Position numbers and translations under genes: made by a program
The notes under the pieces: model-generated
Databases searched by the model: none
What the model was told of the DNA's origin: nothing
Seen by the model: only the letters and a program-made list of their open reading frames with translations
NCBI RefSeq assembly: GCF_001411555.2
Contig: NC_049903.1
Span: forward strand, 25,990,270 to 26,054,269
Source of the DNA: Juglans regia
Lineage: Eukaryota > Streptophyta > Magnoliopsida > Fagales > Juglandaceae
Reading direction: 5' to 3'
DNA length: 64,000 bases
In this document: piece by piece, positions 11,828 through 21,930 of the stretch
How positions within the stretch are numbered: the stretch's first letter is position 1
Layout of the letters: every line of letters starts with the position of its first letter

Positions 11828-12250
11828 GGTGACACAGACCTAAGCGTGTTTGCCAAAAGTTATGATAAGGGTGACGGACCTAAGTGTATTCACCACAAGT
11901 TATGATACGCGGTGCCACAGACCTAATTGTGGTTCACCATATGTTAAGTGAAACACACACCTAAGCGTGTTTCACTCCATAATATGTTAAAAGGTGACAA
12001 GGATCTAAGCGTGTTCACCACAAGTTATGATAAGCGATGCCACATACCTAAGCGTGTTTCACTCCATAATATGTTAAAGGATGACATGGATCTAAGCGTG
12101 TTCACCACAAGTTATGATAAGCGGTGCCATGAACCTAAGCATGGTTCACTATATGTTAAGTGAAACATGGACTTAAGCGTGTTTCACTCCATGTTATAAA
12201 AAGTTATGCGGTGCCATAGACTTAAGCGTGAGTTACCATATGATAAGTGA
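11828..12250 (+). repeat. Array of ten hairpin units around CTAAGCG
   Basis: About ten copies of a 40-44 bp unit occur, each with a constant centre near CCTAAGCGTG (11,842, 11,880, 11,922, 11,961, 12,004, 12,047, 12,092, 12,133, 12,173, 12,219). In most units the flanks are self-complementary, for example AGTGAAACAC / GTGTTTCACT at about 11,948-11,976. Three stem types alternate, giving a higher-order period of about 128 bp. Confidence 0.75.
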
Positions 12251-12954
12251 AAGATAAGATAAACAAGTCATGTATGATTGTTAGAAAATGCATGAAGTCA
12301 GTCATTTATGCATTCATGTTACATGTTTGCCATGATTATGTATGATTCCGCTCATGTTAATGATGAATAGATATGCAATGTGAATCTGTGACAATATATG
12401 TATGTATGTAAAGTTTTTCAGAAATTAAGCCTATGTTAAATTAAGTTATGTTTATTGAATGATTGTGAATCTGTGATGATGTATGTATGTTATGAAGTCT
12501 TTCAAATTTAAGTCTATGCTAAGCTAAGTTATATTTTACGGTATGATGTGCTATTTGCTGAGTCTTCGACTCATTTTTGTTGTTCTTCTGTTTTCTTCTA
12601 TGTTTATTTGTCACAGATGGAGATCGTGATGAATGGCCAGGATGTAGATCTAGTACAAAGGCTTAGAAAAGAATAAGTGTTATTACACAAGAATTAGTTT
12701 CCTTTTATGTTATATGAATAAAAGTCACACATAGGACTACTATATGTTTTTACTTTATAGTTTCAGCTTCTTCAAAAATAGTTATGTTTAGTTTAGTTGA
12801 TGTTTCCATAAATGAGGTATTTTAGGATAATCTCTTTACCAGACATTATGCTATAAATGTTGGTAATATTTCTATCCTACAGGAGGGGGTGTTACAAGGG
12901 GCTACGTGAGTATTGGGGGGCACAATTTCAATAAAAGTTTTGGAGGCCTGAGTA

Positions 12955-12989
12955 TTTTTTTTTTTTTTTTTGGGGGGGGGGGGGGGGGA
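12955..12989 (+). repeat. T-run followed by G-run
   Basis: About 17 T are followed directly by 17 G, broken only by one A before the last G5. It belongs to the G-rich subterminal region of the hAT remnant. A further G12 run is at about 13,179-13,190. Read lengths at these homopolymers are doubtful. Confidence 0.8.
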
Positions 12990-13283
12990 GGGGGTAATTT
13001 CAATTATATAAAGAAAAATTATAATTATTTATAAACTATATTAATCTTTTATGTGAGTATTGGAGGGGGGACAATTTCAGTAAACTTTTTGGAGGCTTGA
13101 GTATTGGGCAATTTTAATTATATAAAGAAAAGTTATAATTATTTATATATTAATTAATTTTAAAAAATAATTCCAGCAGGGGGGGGGGGGGCGGTAGCCC
13201 CACCTTGTATACAATTCCGCCCCTGTCTCTAATGGTAGGAAAACGTTGTCACTTAAGACAGCTTCCTAACTAATACAAGTTTT

Positions 13284-13380
13284 AAGAGTAATGCTAAATA
13301 AAATTATGAATTGTGCAAACGCCACACACTTCTTTTAAAAAAGAGTGAGATTCATTATTAAAAAATTATTTTTTAGAAAA
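13284..13380. repeat. MITE-like AT-rich fragment (family M1)
   Basis: GAGTAATGCTAAATA through ATTATTAAAAAATTATTTTTT shares its order of motifs with 16,668-16,838, 19,785-19,965 and 46,035-46,130: a GTAATG start, a palindromic TTAAAAAATTAATTTT centre and a GCAAATAT end. This copy lacks the right half. Confidence 0.5.
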
Positions 13381-13429
13381 ATTCCATTTGCAGTCCTGAG
13401 TGGGGGACTGCGTGTGCAATCTCATTGAT

Positions 13430-13998
13430 GAATGAGGTAAAATGGGAAAAAGTATCACTTTCATATAGTCGTGGAGTGCTTAAGCGCCGTCCGCCTGACT
13501 GCCCACGGCCGCGGTGAAAACCTAGAGACTTGCACAAAGCATAGCGGGAAATGCGGAAGGCTCTCGATCCATTGATATCAGACCATCTACGACTCACAAG
13601 GGACGAATGCAAGGCCAAAAAACCACATCGCATTAATGGCACTACTACCAAGCTACATGCCACATTTATGGTGTCATCGCACAGCCATGCCTCATTATTG
13701 GACCCTGACAATAGAAACAACAGAGGAGGCACGAACTCTATAGAGACAAAGACGATCTTCACCTCCCCAACCCAGGGTATAAGTATCAAACTCCAGGTAC
13801 GAGAAAGCTCTCTGATCCCTAGAATCTTTTACTTATTTGCAAACCTTAAAAAATTTTTACTAACTTTGACATCGGAGATTACCCGGACCTAAGGCCACCT
13901 TCCCTTAGTTGTTTTCTCCCTTATTTTTTGTAGGCCCATTTAAAAAAACTTGAATTGTTGGAGCTTGGCCAAAAGGTGTGTGAAACACAACGTTAACA
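13430..13998 (+). repeat. Ty3/gypsy (Tat-like) LTR remnant
   Basis: This segment precedes a primer-binding-like site at 14,000 and contains ACTTTGACATCGGAG at 13,863. Similar phrases end Tat-type LTRs, and a parallel one (ACTTAAGTATCG) is at 17,383. The left border is unclear. A 138-codon minus frame here has no family resemblance. Confidence 0.45.
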
Positions 13999-13999
13999 G

Positions 14000-14016
14000 T
14001 GACGCCATCTGTGAGA
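14000..14016 (+). other. Primer-binding-site-like sequence (Tat-type)
   Basis: TGACGCCATCTGTGAGA matches the Tat-lineage binding site TGGCGCCGTCTGTGGGA except for G-to-A changes, as expected from cytosine methylation decay on the other strand. It sits just after the LTR remnant and upstream of the RT on the same strand. Confidence 0.55.
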
Positions 14017-14289
14017 TTTTTTTTATGTCTTACATGTACTTCGCGTGCCTTAGGTAGCTCGTTCCAGGCAACTTGAAAGCTTGCCAGTGTTACTAGGGAC
14101 ATAAAAGTTAACCATCAAAAGAACCAAGTTCTTGGGAGTGAGAAAAGCACAGTAGAAGAAAGTTACACACACCACACACACAGACACCCGTGAAGAGATG
14201 CCCATGAACGGCTAGGTAAGTGAGGCATATCCTACGGAGGATGCCTACACCTCGCTGCTAGCTCTCGGCTACGGGGAGGTCGTAACCGA

Positions 14290-14870
14290 AGTGTGAGATT
14301 AGCAAGGGCTCAGGAAAGTGGAGCCGATCGAGCCATTGGAGCTCATCCTCCTCAACCTAGATTGACCAGAAGTCATGGCAAGGATTAGCAGTGAAATGAC
14401 AGCTGAAGCCCGAAGTGCCATGAAGCAACTTCTCGTTGAGCACCAGGACGTGTTTGCCTGGAGCTACGAGGATATGCCAGGGATAGTGCCCGAGGTCATA
14501 TAACACAACCTTAGTGTTGACCCAAAGGCCAAAGGAGTTAGGTAAAAGCGTCAAAGCGTTAGCGCAGAAAAGAACGCCGCTTGGCTACTGAGAAAGTGAA
14601 TTGCTTGCTGATCGCGAAATTCATCCAAGAGGCCCATTACTTGGAATGGATGTCCAATGTAGTGCTTGTAAAAAAGCAGAGCGGCAAATGAAGAATGTAC
14701 GTCGACTTTACCAACCTCAGCAAAGCCTGCCCGAAGGACAGCTTCTCGCTTCCTCGCATCGACCTGATTGTCAACTCCACGGCTGGTCACCGAAGCTCAG
14801 CTTTATCAATTCCAACTCTGGGTATAATGAAATTCGTATGAACCCCCGAATGGTCACCGAATGTTCAATT
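14290..14870 (+). pseudogene. Ty3/gypsy (Tat-like) reverse transcriptase, N-terminal part
   Basis: The plus strand spells EPLELILLNL, then QLLVEHQDVFAWSYEDMPGI, the lead-in to a Tat-clade RT. After stops and small shifts come FIQEAHYLEWMSNVVLVKK, the FTNLSKACPKDSFSLPRID block and a broken SGYNEIRM. The frame has several stops. The sequence ends before the catalytic YxDD motif, where the 14,858 repeat begins, so no active site exists. It lies on the same strand as the LTR remnant and binding site to its left, with most of gag and protease missing. Confidence 0.8.
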
Positions 14871-14985
14871 CATATAAACTTGGATTACTTCGTATATATT
14901 ATCTTCGTGGTATTATTCTCAGTTTTACAATGACACTATGTTAAATCATATTCATAATATGGTGTGAAGGATTTTTGTTTTTATG
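14858..14985. repeat. Flanking repeat, copy 2
   Basis: Paralogue of 8,110-8,262; see that entry. Its left edge abuts the truncated Tat-like RT. Confidence 0.65.
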
Positions 14986-16667
14986 AATCTAATCATATAT
15001 ATAAACTATATAAAGATATTAATATAATCCTGGTTGTTTATAAAAAATAATAAAATATATAATATAAATGATTTATTTTATCAAAACTTTATAGTTCATG
15101 AATAAGTTCCTTAATTGAAAAAGAAAAATGTTGTATACAACCGCCCTTGAGAAACCTTTGGAGAACTGTTCTCATGTGGAGATGAAATGCCACGTTTCAT
15201 TTACTCAAAACGCACCGTTGCCTAACATCTTATCCATGAAACCAACCCCTTCCCTTCGTCTTCTCAACTCCTAGTTGTCTCTACGAACCCACGAAGTCAC
15301 CATCGAAGACCACTTCATCATCTCCACTTAGAGCAACCCTTTCTCTTCTCCACTCAAATCTGGCCTCCCAGCCAATTGCGGTCGAGCTCCTCGGCAGAGT
15401 GCTCACAGGGACGAAAAATCGGCGAGAGGCTCGGTTGGAATTCTAGAGATGGGCTAGTTTTCGTTTTGTTGTAGTTGGTGAAGCTCGGCCTCGTGTTGCT
15501 CGGAGTCAAGTGCCTAGACACCGAGCTTAGCCCAAGGAGACACTGTTGCCACCATATCTATTCTTCCTATGCCTTTTTTTTAGCCGAAGATTCGTATTAT
15601 AATTAGTAGCATTGCCATAAAATAAGTTTCACTGAGTGAAACAGTAGCAAAGTTCCCCGTGTCCAAATGATTGCTATATTTATCCATTACAAGAATTCAA
15701 ATTTTGCTTTCTGAAAAATTGAAAACAGAATGAGAGATACAAGAGAATAAGGAAGTTAGTTGGCTTTACACTCTAAGAAAGAAAGTGAAGTAATGGCAGT
15801 TGCAGCAGACATGGTCCCTTTCCTTTTTTTTTTTTTTTTTTTTTTTTCCTTTTCTTTTAGTTTTCTGACTATTTTAGAGGTTGCAAGACAAGGAAGGAGA
15901 AAACTAGCTTTGAAGTTGATGATGGTAGATTCAGTCCTAACCACAACGCGCGATGGCACCAAACACATATGCAAATTCGGTCCTACCCACGACGCAGATT
16001 TGGCTACAAACGGAGGTTTGTTTGGAAAGATCAACAAGAAACAATAAAAATGTGTTGGAAATGAGTTTTGGGAAAAATGTAGGAAATGGGTTTGGCAAAA
16101 ATCTGAAATGGGTTTGGGAGAAATATGTTAACGATGAAATCTAAGAGATGAGTTTTTTTTTTTCTTGGTGGAGAAATTCTTCAACGTACCAGCTTTGGTT
16201 TGCTACTAACATGAAGAAGAAGAAAATCTCAGCTTTTTGCTTTCCCGCTTTCTTCTTTCTTTGCTTTTTCCGTTTGTATTTTTGCATTCTTTTTATTCTC
16301 TTCCACGTGGGCCAGCCGGTTACCCCACATTTATGCAGGCCGGTTGTACCTAGCAGTATTGATTGAAAGATAAATAAATTGTTCATAAATATAAAATGAA
16401 ATCTCGTGATAAACTTAGTTTCGACTTGGATTTGAAAAAAATTTAAAAAAATTAAACTTGACTAATTATAATTCATTATTTGAACTCGATCCATGCACTT
16501 GTTTGTACCAAGTAATAAGAAAGTATCACTGATGGCATGAACTTGATCGACTTGTTTCTGTCTTGATTGTGAGTAAATAGTAATATGCTTTTGAAAGCTG
16601 AAGCTCATACGATTTTATTAATAGAATATAATTAAATCGTAATATGCTTTTGCCTGAGTAATTTTAT
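14986..16667. other. Unassigned region
   Basis: I recognise no gene. A T-run of about 23 at 15,827-15,847 creates opposite-strand poly-F and poly-K frames that are not real. 15,140-15,560 is of higher GC and rich in CTC, resembling 5' leader or old coding DNA, but no protein family is recognisable. There is no counterpart in copy B. Confidence 0.5.
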
Positions 16668-16838
16668 ATGCAATCGTGAAATGCATAAGCGCCATGCAAT
16701 CATTATGAAAAAGAGTAAAGTCCACTATTAAAAAATTAATTTTTTTCATGTGGATCCTATATTTTATTCATTTTTTTCAAAGTGATTACGCAGCAATTAC
16801 AAAATTTACGATTGCAAATATATTTTCTCTTTCCCTAT
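16668..16838. repeat. MITE-like element (family M1), about 170 bp
   Basis: It begins TGCAATCGTGAAATGC and ends with ACGATTGCAAATATATTTTCTC, whose reverse complement pairs with the start over roughly 12 bases. The centre is ACTATTAAAAAATTAATTTTTTT. It is noncoding and short, typical of a nonautonomous DNA element. Confidence 0.6.
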
Positions 16839-16989
16839 TGATGATCCGTGCAATGTTTTCCACGTTTCGATATCAATGAATTGTGGTTGAACCGATGACA
16901 CGTGGAATGCGTTGGTGGCGTAGATTATGAAGTCTAGTGATACCATAGGTAAAGCTATCATACAGAAAACTACGATGGTTGATGAGATT

Positions 16990-17425
16990 AAGCAAGGCTA
17001 AGAAAATTTTGATGATGGCTAGAGAGGATATCCCAACCGGTTGGCTCCTAAGATGGGCCTGGACCCTTAATTACCAACGATTAAAGCCCATATCATAACC
17101 GAGGAGCCCAGCCCAGTACAAAAGAAACCAGCCATGACTAATAACGACTGGATAAGCTAATATCGACGGGATAGCTATCCAGCCAATGATAAAAGATAAA
17201 GGAGGTTATTATTCGAATTTACTAAGAGATGAATCTTCATCTTTAAATTTGAATTTGAATAAAGGATAATCGCTATCTATGAGGGAATGAAGATAACTGA
17301 CAGAACTCTATATAAAGGAAAAATCCAAGTAAGTAAAGAGATCAAATTATTATTATTATTATTGTTATCCACAAATTACTGACTTAAGTATCGAAAGTGA
17401 TCTCTTGAATTTCCGTACTCTCTAT
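16990..17425 (+). repeat. Ty3/gypsy LTR-like fragment with TATA box
   Basis: It contains CTCTATATAAAGG at 17,306, an ATT microsatellite at 17,347-17,367 and CTGACTTAAGTATCG at 17,379, an arrangement seen at the 3' end of Tat-like LTRs. The left border is not defined. There is no linked coding sequence. Confidence 0.45.
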
Positions 17426-18031
17426 ATTTTGATTGTTGGTGATCGTGAGATGCTGACAGTAAAACACGTCCATAATAATAGTATTTTTAATTTGATTTTC
17501 CTGATAGATTGTCTATGCATATATGATTGCAGTGGTGGCCACGTGTCAGTTAGAGTTGGTCGAAATGAGGAAACAAAAAGGGAAGCCCTCCGTTGATCTG
17601 ATGAACTGCATTTATTAGTTATCTGGTTTTTCAACGGTGATAATGCGTCATTCTTGGATTTATTAGTGGAGTAGTTGTTTTCTTTATCTTTTCATCTGCT
17701 TTAATTTTTCTCAAAGAAGCGAGCAATCACCGAATTGCACTACTAGTCCTCATGTGCGATTCACACAGCAAGAGACTGGACATATACACGGCCTGTTACT
17801 GTAGGATTCTACGTCATCGCCTATGTCATGTCTGGTTAATAAAAGAAAATAGAGATACGGTCAAGAAGTAGAAACCTGGCCAATTACGTACGGCGTGCAT
17901 GCGCTAGACGATTGTAGTTGCATTAATAGAACGCTGGCCAGGTCATCATTGCTTCAATCAAACGGCATTCTTATCATTCGCGGTGTGTTTGAAATGCGTA
18001 TCACACTGCTATAACTAACTTATATGTCACT

Positions 18032-18036
18032 ATATC
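18032..18036. repeat. Target-site repeat ATATC (left)
   Basis: Repeated at 18,764-18,768. Copy B has the empty site ATATATCAGACC at 45,533. Confidence 0.85.
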
Positions 18037-18262
18037 TGTTGATGTCGTATTTTGTGGGTTTGGACAACTTCACGTCCCCAGTATCCAAGCACTAGCCTGC
18101 ACAGTTACAATTGGGGGGGAGGGAGTCCTTGGAATCCGTTGATCCTCTGATACTTAAATCAATATCTTGAAGAAGATGATTATAAAATGGAAGCAAAAAG
18201 GATGATATGTATGAAAGATGATAGTATTTTTTCTTATTACCTTATTTACTGCTTGGTTGACT

Positions 18263-18273
18263 CTTATTTATAG
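18263..18273 (-). promoter_or_regulatory. TATA-like box of the 727 bp LTR
   Basis: CTATAAATAAG on the minus strand, about 490 bases after the LTR start, where a U3 promoter is expected. Confidence 0.45.
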
Positions 18274-18394
18274 TTACCGATTAGGATTTCCCCGTAGTGG
18301 GGTGTTGCGCAGCATGGTACAATACGCTCTCGTGCAATTGATTCATTGAGCAGCTTCCATGTCGTCACCTGCCTTCCGTGCGCTGCTCAGGTCT

Positions 18395-18560
18395 TGGGCC
18401 GCATTCAATGCAACACGCTCTATGCTCTGGGGCGCATTAAATGCGATGCGGCCATCTGTTTTGGACTGCATTAAATGCGATGTGACCTTTGTTCTGGGCC
18501 GCATTAAATGCGACGTGGCCTCTGTTCTGGGCCGCATTAAATGCAACGTGGCCTCTTGTC
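18395..18560 (+). repeat. Minisatellite with palindromic GCATTAAATGC
   Basis: Five units of about 35-40 bp, each carrying GCATTAAATGC or a one-base variant (first unit GCATTCAATGC), followed by a GTGGCCTCTGTTCTGGGCC-like segment. It is confined to the LTR. Confidence 0.85.
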
Positions 18561-18869
18561 TCGCATCCCTTTCGTCTGGTGATGTACGCCACGTCCCGTA
18601 ACCTAAACCCGACCCGAGTTCCCTATCCATACTCTTATCTGGGCACTTACCCTTCTTGCCCCGACTTAGGCGATGAGACTGGGCCTTACTTTCGGCCCAA
18701 CCTCCCGCAATGTATTCTCCTTGCGACCTTGGGCCAAATGTAACAGATTTTCCCCCCATTACAATATCAGACCTAACAAATTGGTTAAACGAGCTCGGAT
18801 AAGTATCAACCGGAATTGTTTGATGAGAACTTAGCAAAAGAGAAAGGAACCAGCTTTCATATTAGATTA

Positions 18870-19220
18870 ATGTTAGATATAAGTCTTAAATAAATAAGTC
18901 TCATACAAGTCTTTTATAAAAAATAAATCCCATTAATAAAGAATATTTTTTTTATGAGTTGTGCTACACATAAGCCTCACACCCTGCACATCACTTAAAA
19001 ACATGTGATTTTACTTTTTTATCTTCATATTTCATATTGAATTCAATATGAAATATGAGGATAAAAAAGTAAAATCACATGTTTTTAAGTGGGTGTGCAG
19101 GATGTGGGGCTTATGTTTAGAATTTTTCTTTTTTTATACTTTTTTAAAATGAGGTCTATTTTTTTACAAGAACTTGCATGAAATTTATCTATTTGAGACT
19201 TATACAAGTCATTTTTCTTC
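18870..19220. repeat. MITE with long inverted ends (family M2), interrupted
   Basis: The start (AAGTCTTAAATAAATAAGTCTCATACAAG-like) is complementary to the end (ATCTATTTGAGACTTATACAAG-like) over about 80 imperfect bases. Copy B has the same element without interruption at 45,640-45,812. Here a hairpin element is inserted in the middle. Confidence 0.65.
18969..19115. repeat. Near-perfect hairpin element nested in MITE
   Basis: A palindrome of two arms of about 73 nt meets at GAATTC (19,039-19,044) with no loop. Arms include CACTTAAAAACATGTG and its complement. Sequence similarity continues with more mismatches on both sides. The M2 element of copy B lacks it. AGAATATTT and AGAATTTTT lie on the two sides and may be a decayed target repeat. 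Confidence 0.8.
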
Positions 19221-19260
19221 ATAATAACATTACACACATCCTTCATTTTTCATTTTTCTA

Positions 19261-19452
19261 ATGGAGAGGAAGCCCTCATCTCCGTTCCTTTTCCAACTCC
19301 ATCATATCCATATGTTTTCTTCTCTTTATTTCTGTTATTTCTCCTCTCTTCAAGCTCGGCTTAGGTCAAATTTATTACTTTCCGATGACCAAACACCTGC
19401 ACACGACTCCGCCAAATTATTCCCCGGCCAACTGCCAATCAACTTGTACTAG
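19261..19452 (+). other. Short open frame, 63 codons, unrecognised
   Basis: The frame begins MERKPSSPFLFQLHHIHMF and has a hydrophobic stretch like a signal peptide, then QARLRSNLLLSDDQTP. Copy B (from 45,831) keeps the N-terminus but is shifted in frame, so the reading frame is not maintained. It could be a relic of a first exon. No function can be given. Confidence 0.2.
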
Positions 19453-19784
19453 TAGAATCGTTGCAAAACAAGTGCATTACTCTCAATGTCATCTATAAGA
19501 TTTCCTCCACTCCAACATCTCAAGTACGTGGTGACCTTCGGCGGATGGCCATGACGCGCCAACACAGCTGTGCACTCGAGATTTTGACCACCATCTACTT
19601 AGCCTATCCGATGTTTACTATCTAATTAATTATATTAACTTTTTCCCTAATCAAAAGACGTAAGAATCAGGAAGTGGGTTTCTCCACCAATTATTTTAGA
19701 GCAACGAACTGCAGTGAAACACAATCAGCCGATTGATCTCGCAATACTCTTTTTTTGTTTTCATTCAAGTTTGTATTAGTTATA

Positions 19785-19965
19785 AGAGTAATGTTAAATA
19801 CAATTATGAATTATGTCAGTATAACGTATTTTTTTAAAAAAAAATAGGATTTATTATTAAAAAATTAATTTTTTTATGTTAATTCTATATTTACTTACTA
19901 TTTTTTAAAAAAATGTACATTATTTACTAACTCCATCACTGCAAATATAATTTTATTATGCAATT
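19785..19965. repeat. MITE-like element (family M1)
   Basis: GAGTAATGTTAAATACAATTATGAATT at the left, a TTATTAAAAAATTAATTTTTTTATG centre and CTGCAAATATAATTTTATTA at the right, the same order as at 16,668. The ends are imperfectly complementary. Confidence 0.5.
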
Positions 19966-20334
19966 CTGCCGTCCTTATTTATCTCGGTCCGTTTACTGAA
20001 TTCAAGCTTGCTTCGGGGGGAAAAACTGACCCCACAAAGTTGAATCCTCAAAAGTGACGTAACTAAAAAGTCTTCAAGGTAAGATCGTGTGACCAAAAAA
20101 AAACAAGTCTATAACTTTTAGTTCCCAATCCACGCACTGCATCCCATGTTCCCACTTTTCTCTGGTTTTCAAAAGCGTGCTAATTGAGATTTGATTCATC
20201 TATTTAATATTTCGTAAAGTAAAGTTTGAATTTGTGGAGTAATTTGACCGCAAAACCCAACCTGAGGAAATAAAAACATGTCTTGTTTGATTTTGATGTT
20301 GACTTTTACGCCACTTTGTGGATAAGATCTGGTA

Positions 20335-20821
20335 TTGTTCAATTCTAAAGTAAAAGTCGCATTGAAGTACTGTAGTCATGTAAATACACCTACCAGATCT
20401 CATTATCTGACCAAACGAACCTCGTCGGTCGACCCAGCTGAGCTCGTTAATTATTTTTTACTTTTCATAGCAATTTTATACAGAAGAAAACCCAGAATAT
20501 TGCATGTTGCCTTTCTAAGCATAATTATACGTATACTGATCTCTTATGCCATTTTTGTTTTCTTTCTTGTTTTTCAATTTATTCGGGACACAATTAAGAA
20601 GTCACAGCAATTGCACTTGGAACCAATTTCTCTCCATTCTTCTCTCTCTCCTCAAATTCAAGCACATGATCCCCACATTTGGTGCCGATCTGAGTGGGGT
20701 AGGCCGGGATTTCGGTTCATTCATAGCTCTCATTCCCACTGTTCAAGGTGCGTGGCCACCTCGCATAGATGGTGACTCTGGCTGGTATGCATCAACAACC
20801 CTACCTAATGCCTGGAGATGA
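20335..20821 (+). other. Conserved-between-copies noncoding segment
   Basis: Two overlapping plus frames (146 and 91 codons) are open. The second ends with FGADLSGVGRDFGSFIALIP. The copy B segment (47,143-47,475) is nearly the same DNA, but its frames differ in length and terminate at other points. No family is recognised; the AT-rich lead is membrane-like only because of T-runs. Probably not a gene. Confidence 0.3.
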
Positions 20822-21072
20822 GTTTGATTAATGTCCTTGAGCTAGTTTGGTCCACTTCCAATTTCAAGAATGGGATGCGCTCTTAGGAGGACATTGGGTA
20901 GAGCATAGGAGAAATGCATGTGCAAGCGTACTGGGGCTTAGTCCATTAATTCCTACTCAGTGCACAACCAAAGATTTAAAAAGAGAGCCCATGGAATAAC
21001 TATGACCCAGCCCACCTTCATACTATTCTTGAAAACCTTGACCAAATCCCTGTCCCAGACTCTATCTTGATC

Positions 21073-21930
21073 CACATTCACATATCCAAAAGTTGTCTAA
21101 TAAATCTGAAATCAAAACATGTACTAGAGACAACACTCAATAAGTACAGACATTAAATATAACCCACTGAACCAAACACCAAGCCACTCATGCAATTGGA
21201 CAATTATCTCCAAAACATAATCCACGAACAAGAGGATGGACTCCATTAGCTCCTTGAGTGTCCTGTGTCCTACTCGACCTTGACTAGAGGGTCATGTCCT
21301 GATCCTCGTTCTTCTGACACCTCGTCTACCATTTAATGGAGAACAATAATTAAGACTACCAAGTGAAATTTTAAAAATCTCAGCAGTAATATGACATGCA
21401 TGCTTTGTGACATGGTGTTGTGCAAGACAAGACTTGAAAATAACATGACTACTTGACATGGAAATAACATAACTTGACATGAACCTAACATGACTTGACT
21501 TGAACATAACATAACATTGTTATATATATATGTTTGTTTAATTGAAAAATGGAGGCTCCACGACTCCCAAAGGGTCTTGTGCACTTGCTAGATACTGCAT
21601 TACATCACAGGCTCCTACTATGAGTATGCCATGATAAATTGTACATGTAAATGTCTAATTTTGGCACCACAGGCATTGGGTGCTTGACTTCGCATTGGAA
21701 ACTATTTATTTAGGTCACATTCAAAATCTGTTGACTTTACACCTCAACCTAGAGGTTTCCACATCTAATTTAAATACTCCGGAGTGGACAAAAGACTTCT
21801 ACTAGGGTAATTCCTTATCCTAGCACTTGGGATTTTCATAAAATAAAAGACTCATGAATGACTTAGAAACATTTCATGACATACTCAATGCTTATGACAT
21901 GACATTCATGGCATGGAACAGATAATCATG
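21073..21930 (-). repeat. X 5' LTR, 3' part (repeat R1, copy b)
   Basis: It aligns with 47,738-48,590 and, less well, with 5,570-6,560. It contains the ACATGACTTGACATGAAC array at 21,430-21,510. Together with 24,361-24,422, 25,581-25,623 and 28,253-30,776 it forms one interrupted LTR read on the minus strand. Confidence 0.6.
21926..21930. repeat. Target-site repeat TCATG (left)
   Basis: Repeated at 24,356-24,360. The empty site in copy B reads AATCATGTAACAAATATG at about 48,574. Confidence 0.9.

Larger units (their letters stand above)
10093..12896 (+). repeat. Solo LTR of a long-LTR retrotransposon (2.8 kb)
   Basis: It runs from TGTAACATATAGGTCC to GAGGGGGTGTTACA (TG...CA with 6 bp inverted ends). 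It has a TATA-like TATAAATCC at 10,305, CT-rich leader DNA, an array of hairpin repeats at 11,828-12,250 and the hairpin TGAGTCTTCGACTCA at 12,559. The layout parallels 21,931-24,355 and 31,357-33,796. The flanks GAAGG and AGGGG are not a clean target repeat. No coding region lies inside. It interrupts the hAT upstream region. Assignment to chromovirus LTRs is inference. Confidence 0.7.
8262..13225 (-). mobile_element. hAT-type DNA transposon remnant, 3' end missing
   Basis: Minus-strand transposase fragments (8,262-9,219) lie downstream of a terminal end at 13,225. The terminus reads, on the minus strand, CAGGGGCGGAATTGTATACA. It is followed by G-rich and C-rich subterminal repeats of roughly 120 bp (12,900-13,020 and 13,045-13,150). 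CAGGGGCGGA-like ends go with hAT elements whose transposase has DUF4371. The other end is lost at 8,262. A 2.8 kb LTR is inserted at 10,093-12,896. Confidence 0.7.
18037..18763 (-). repeat. Solo LTR, 727 bp, present only in copy A
   Basis: It is bounded by TGTTGATG and CCCATTACA and flanked by perfect ATATC repeats. The matching stretch in copy B lacks it. On the minus strand it starts TGTAATGGGGGG and carries CTATAAATAAG at 18,273-18,263, a plausible TATA box, so minus orientation is likely. It contains a minisatellite at 18,395-18,560. The 164-codon minus frame at 18,343-18,837 crosses the minisatellite and the LTR end and is not a gene. Confidence 0.85.
17540..21072. repeat. Copy A of shared noncoding block (pair 45,185-47,737)
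   Basis: This is collinear with 45,185-47,737 over GATCTGATGAACTGC, the short frame at 19,261 and the 20,335-20,820 region. It is interrupted in A by an LTR (18,037-18,763) and a hairpin element, and in B by a TRIM. No recognised protein. It may be old internal sequence of X or host DNA; I cannot tell. Confidence 0.65.

Noticed and set aside
11948..12163. 71-codon repetitive frame
   Set aside because: Lies wholly in the hairpin repeat array of the LTR.
10088..12901. Exact target repeat for the 10,093-12,896 LTR
   Set aside because: Flanks GAAGG and AGGGG do not match; the LTR call rests on termini and internal layout only.
15756..16047. Paired opposite-strand frames rich in F or K
   Set aside because: Caused by a T-run of about 23; not conserved in the other copy.
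18343..18600. CRISPR-like spaced repeats
   Set aside because: Units are tandem and diverge without unique spacers; plant LTR minisatellite.
18343..18837. 164-codon minus open frame
   Set aside because: It spans the palindromic minisatellite and runs past the LTR end and its target repeat; repetitive peptide, no family.
19261..19452. Possible secreted-protein first exon
   Set aside because: Signal-like start, but the frame is shifted in copy B and no following exon was found; listed only as an unrecognised frame.
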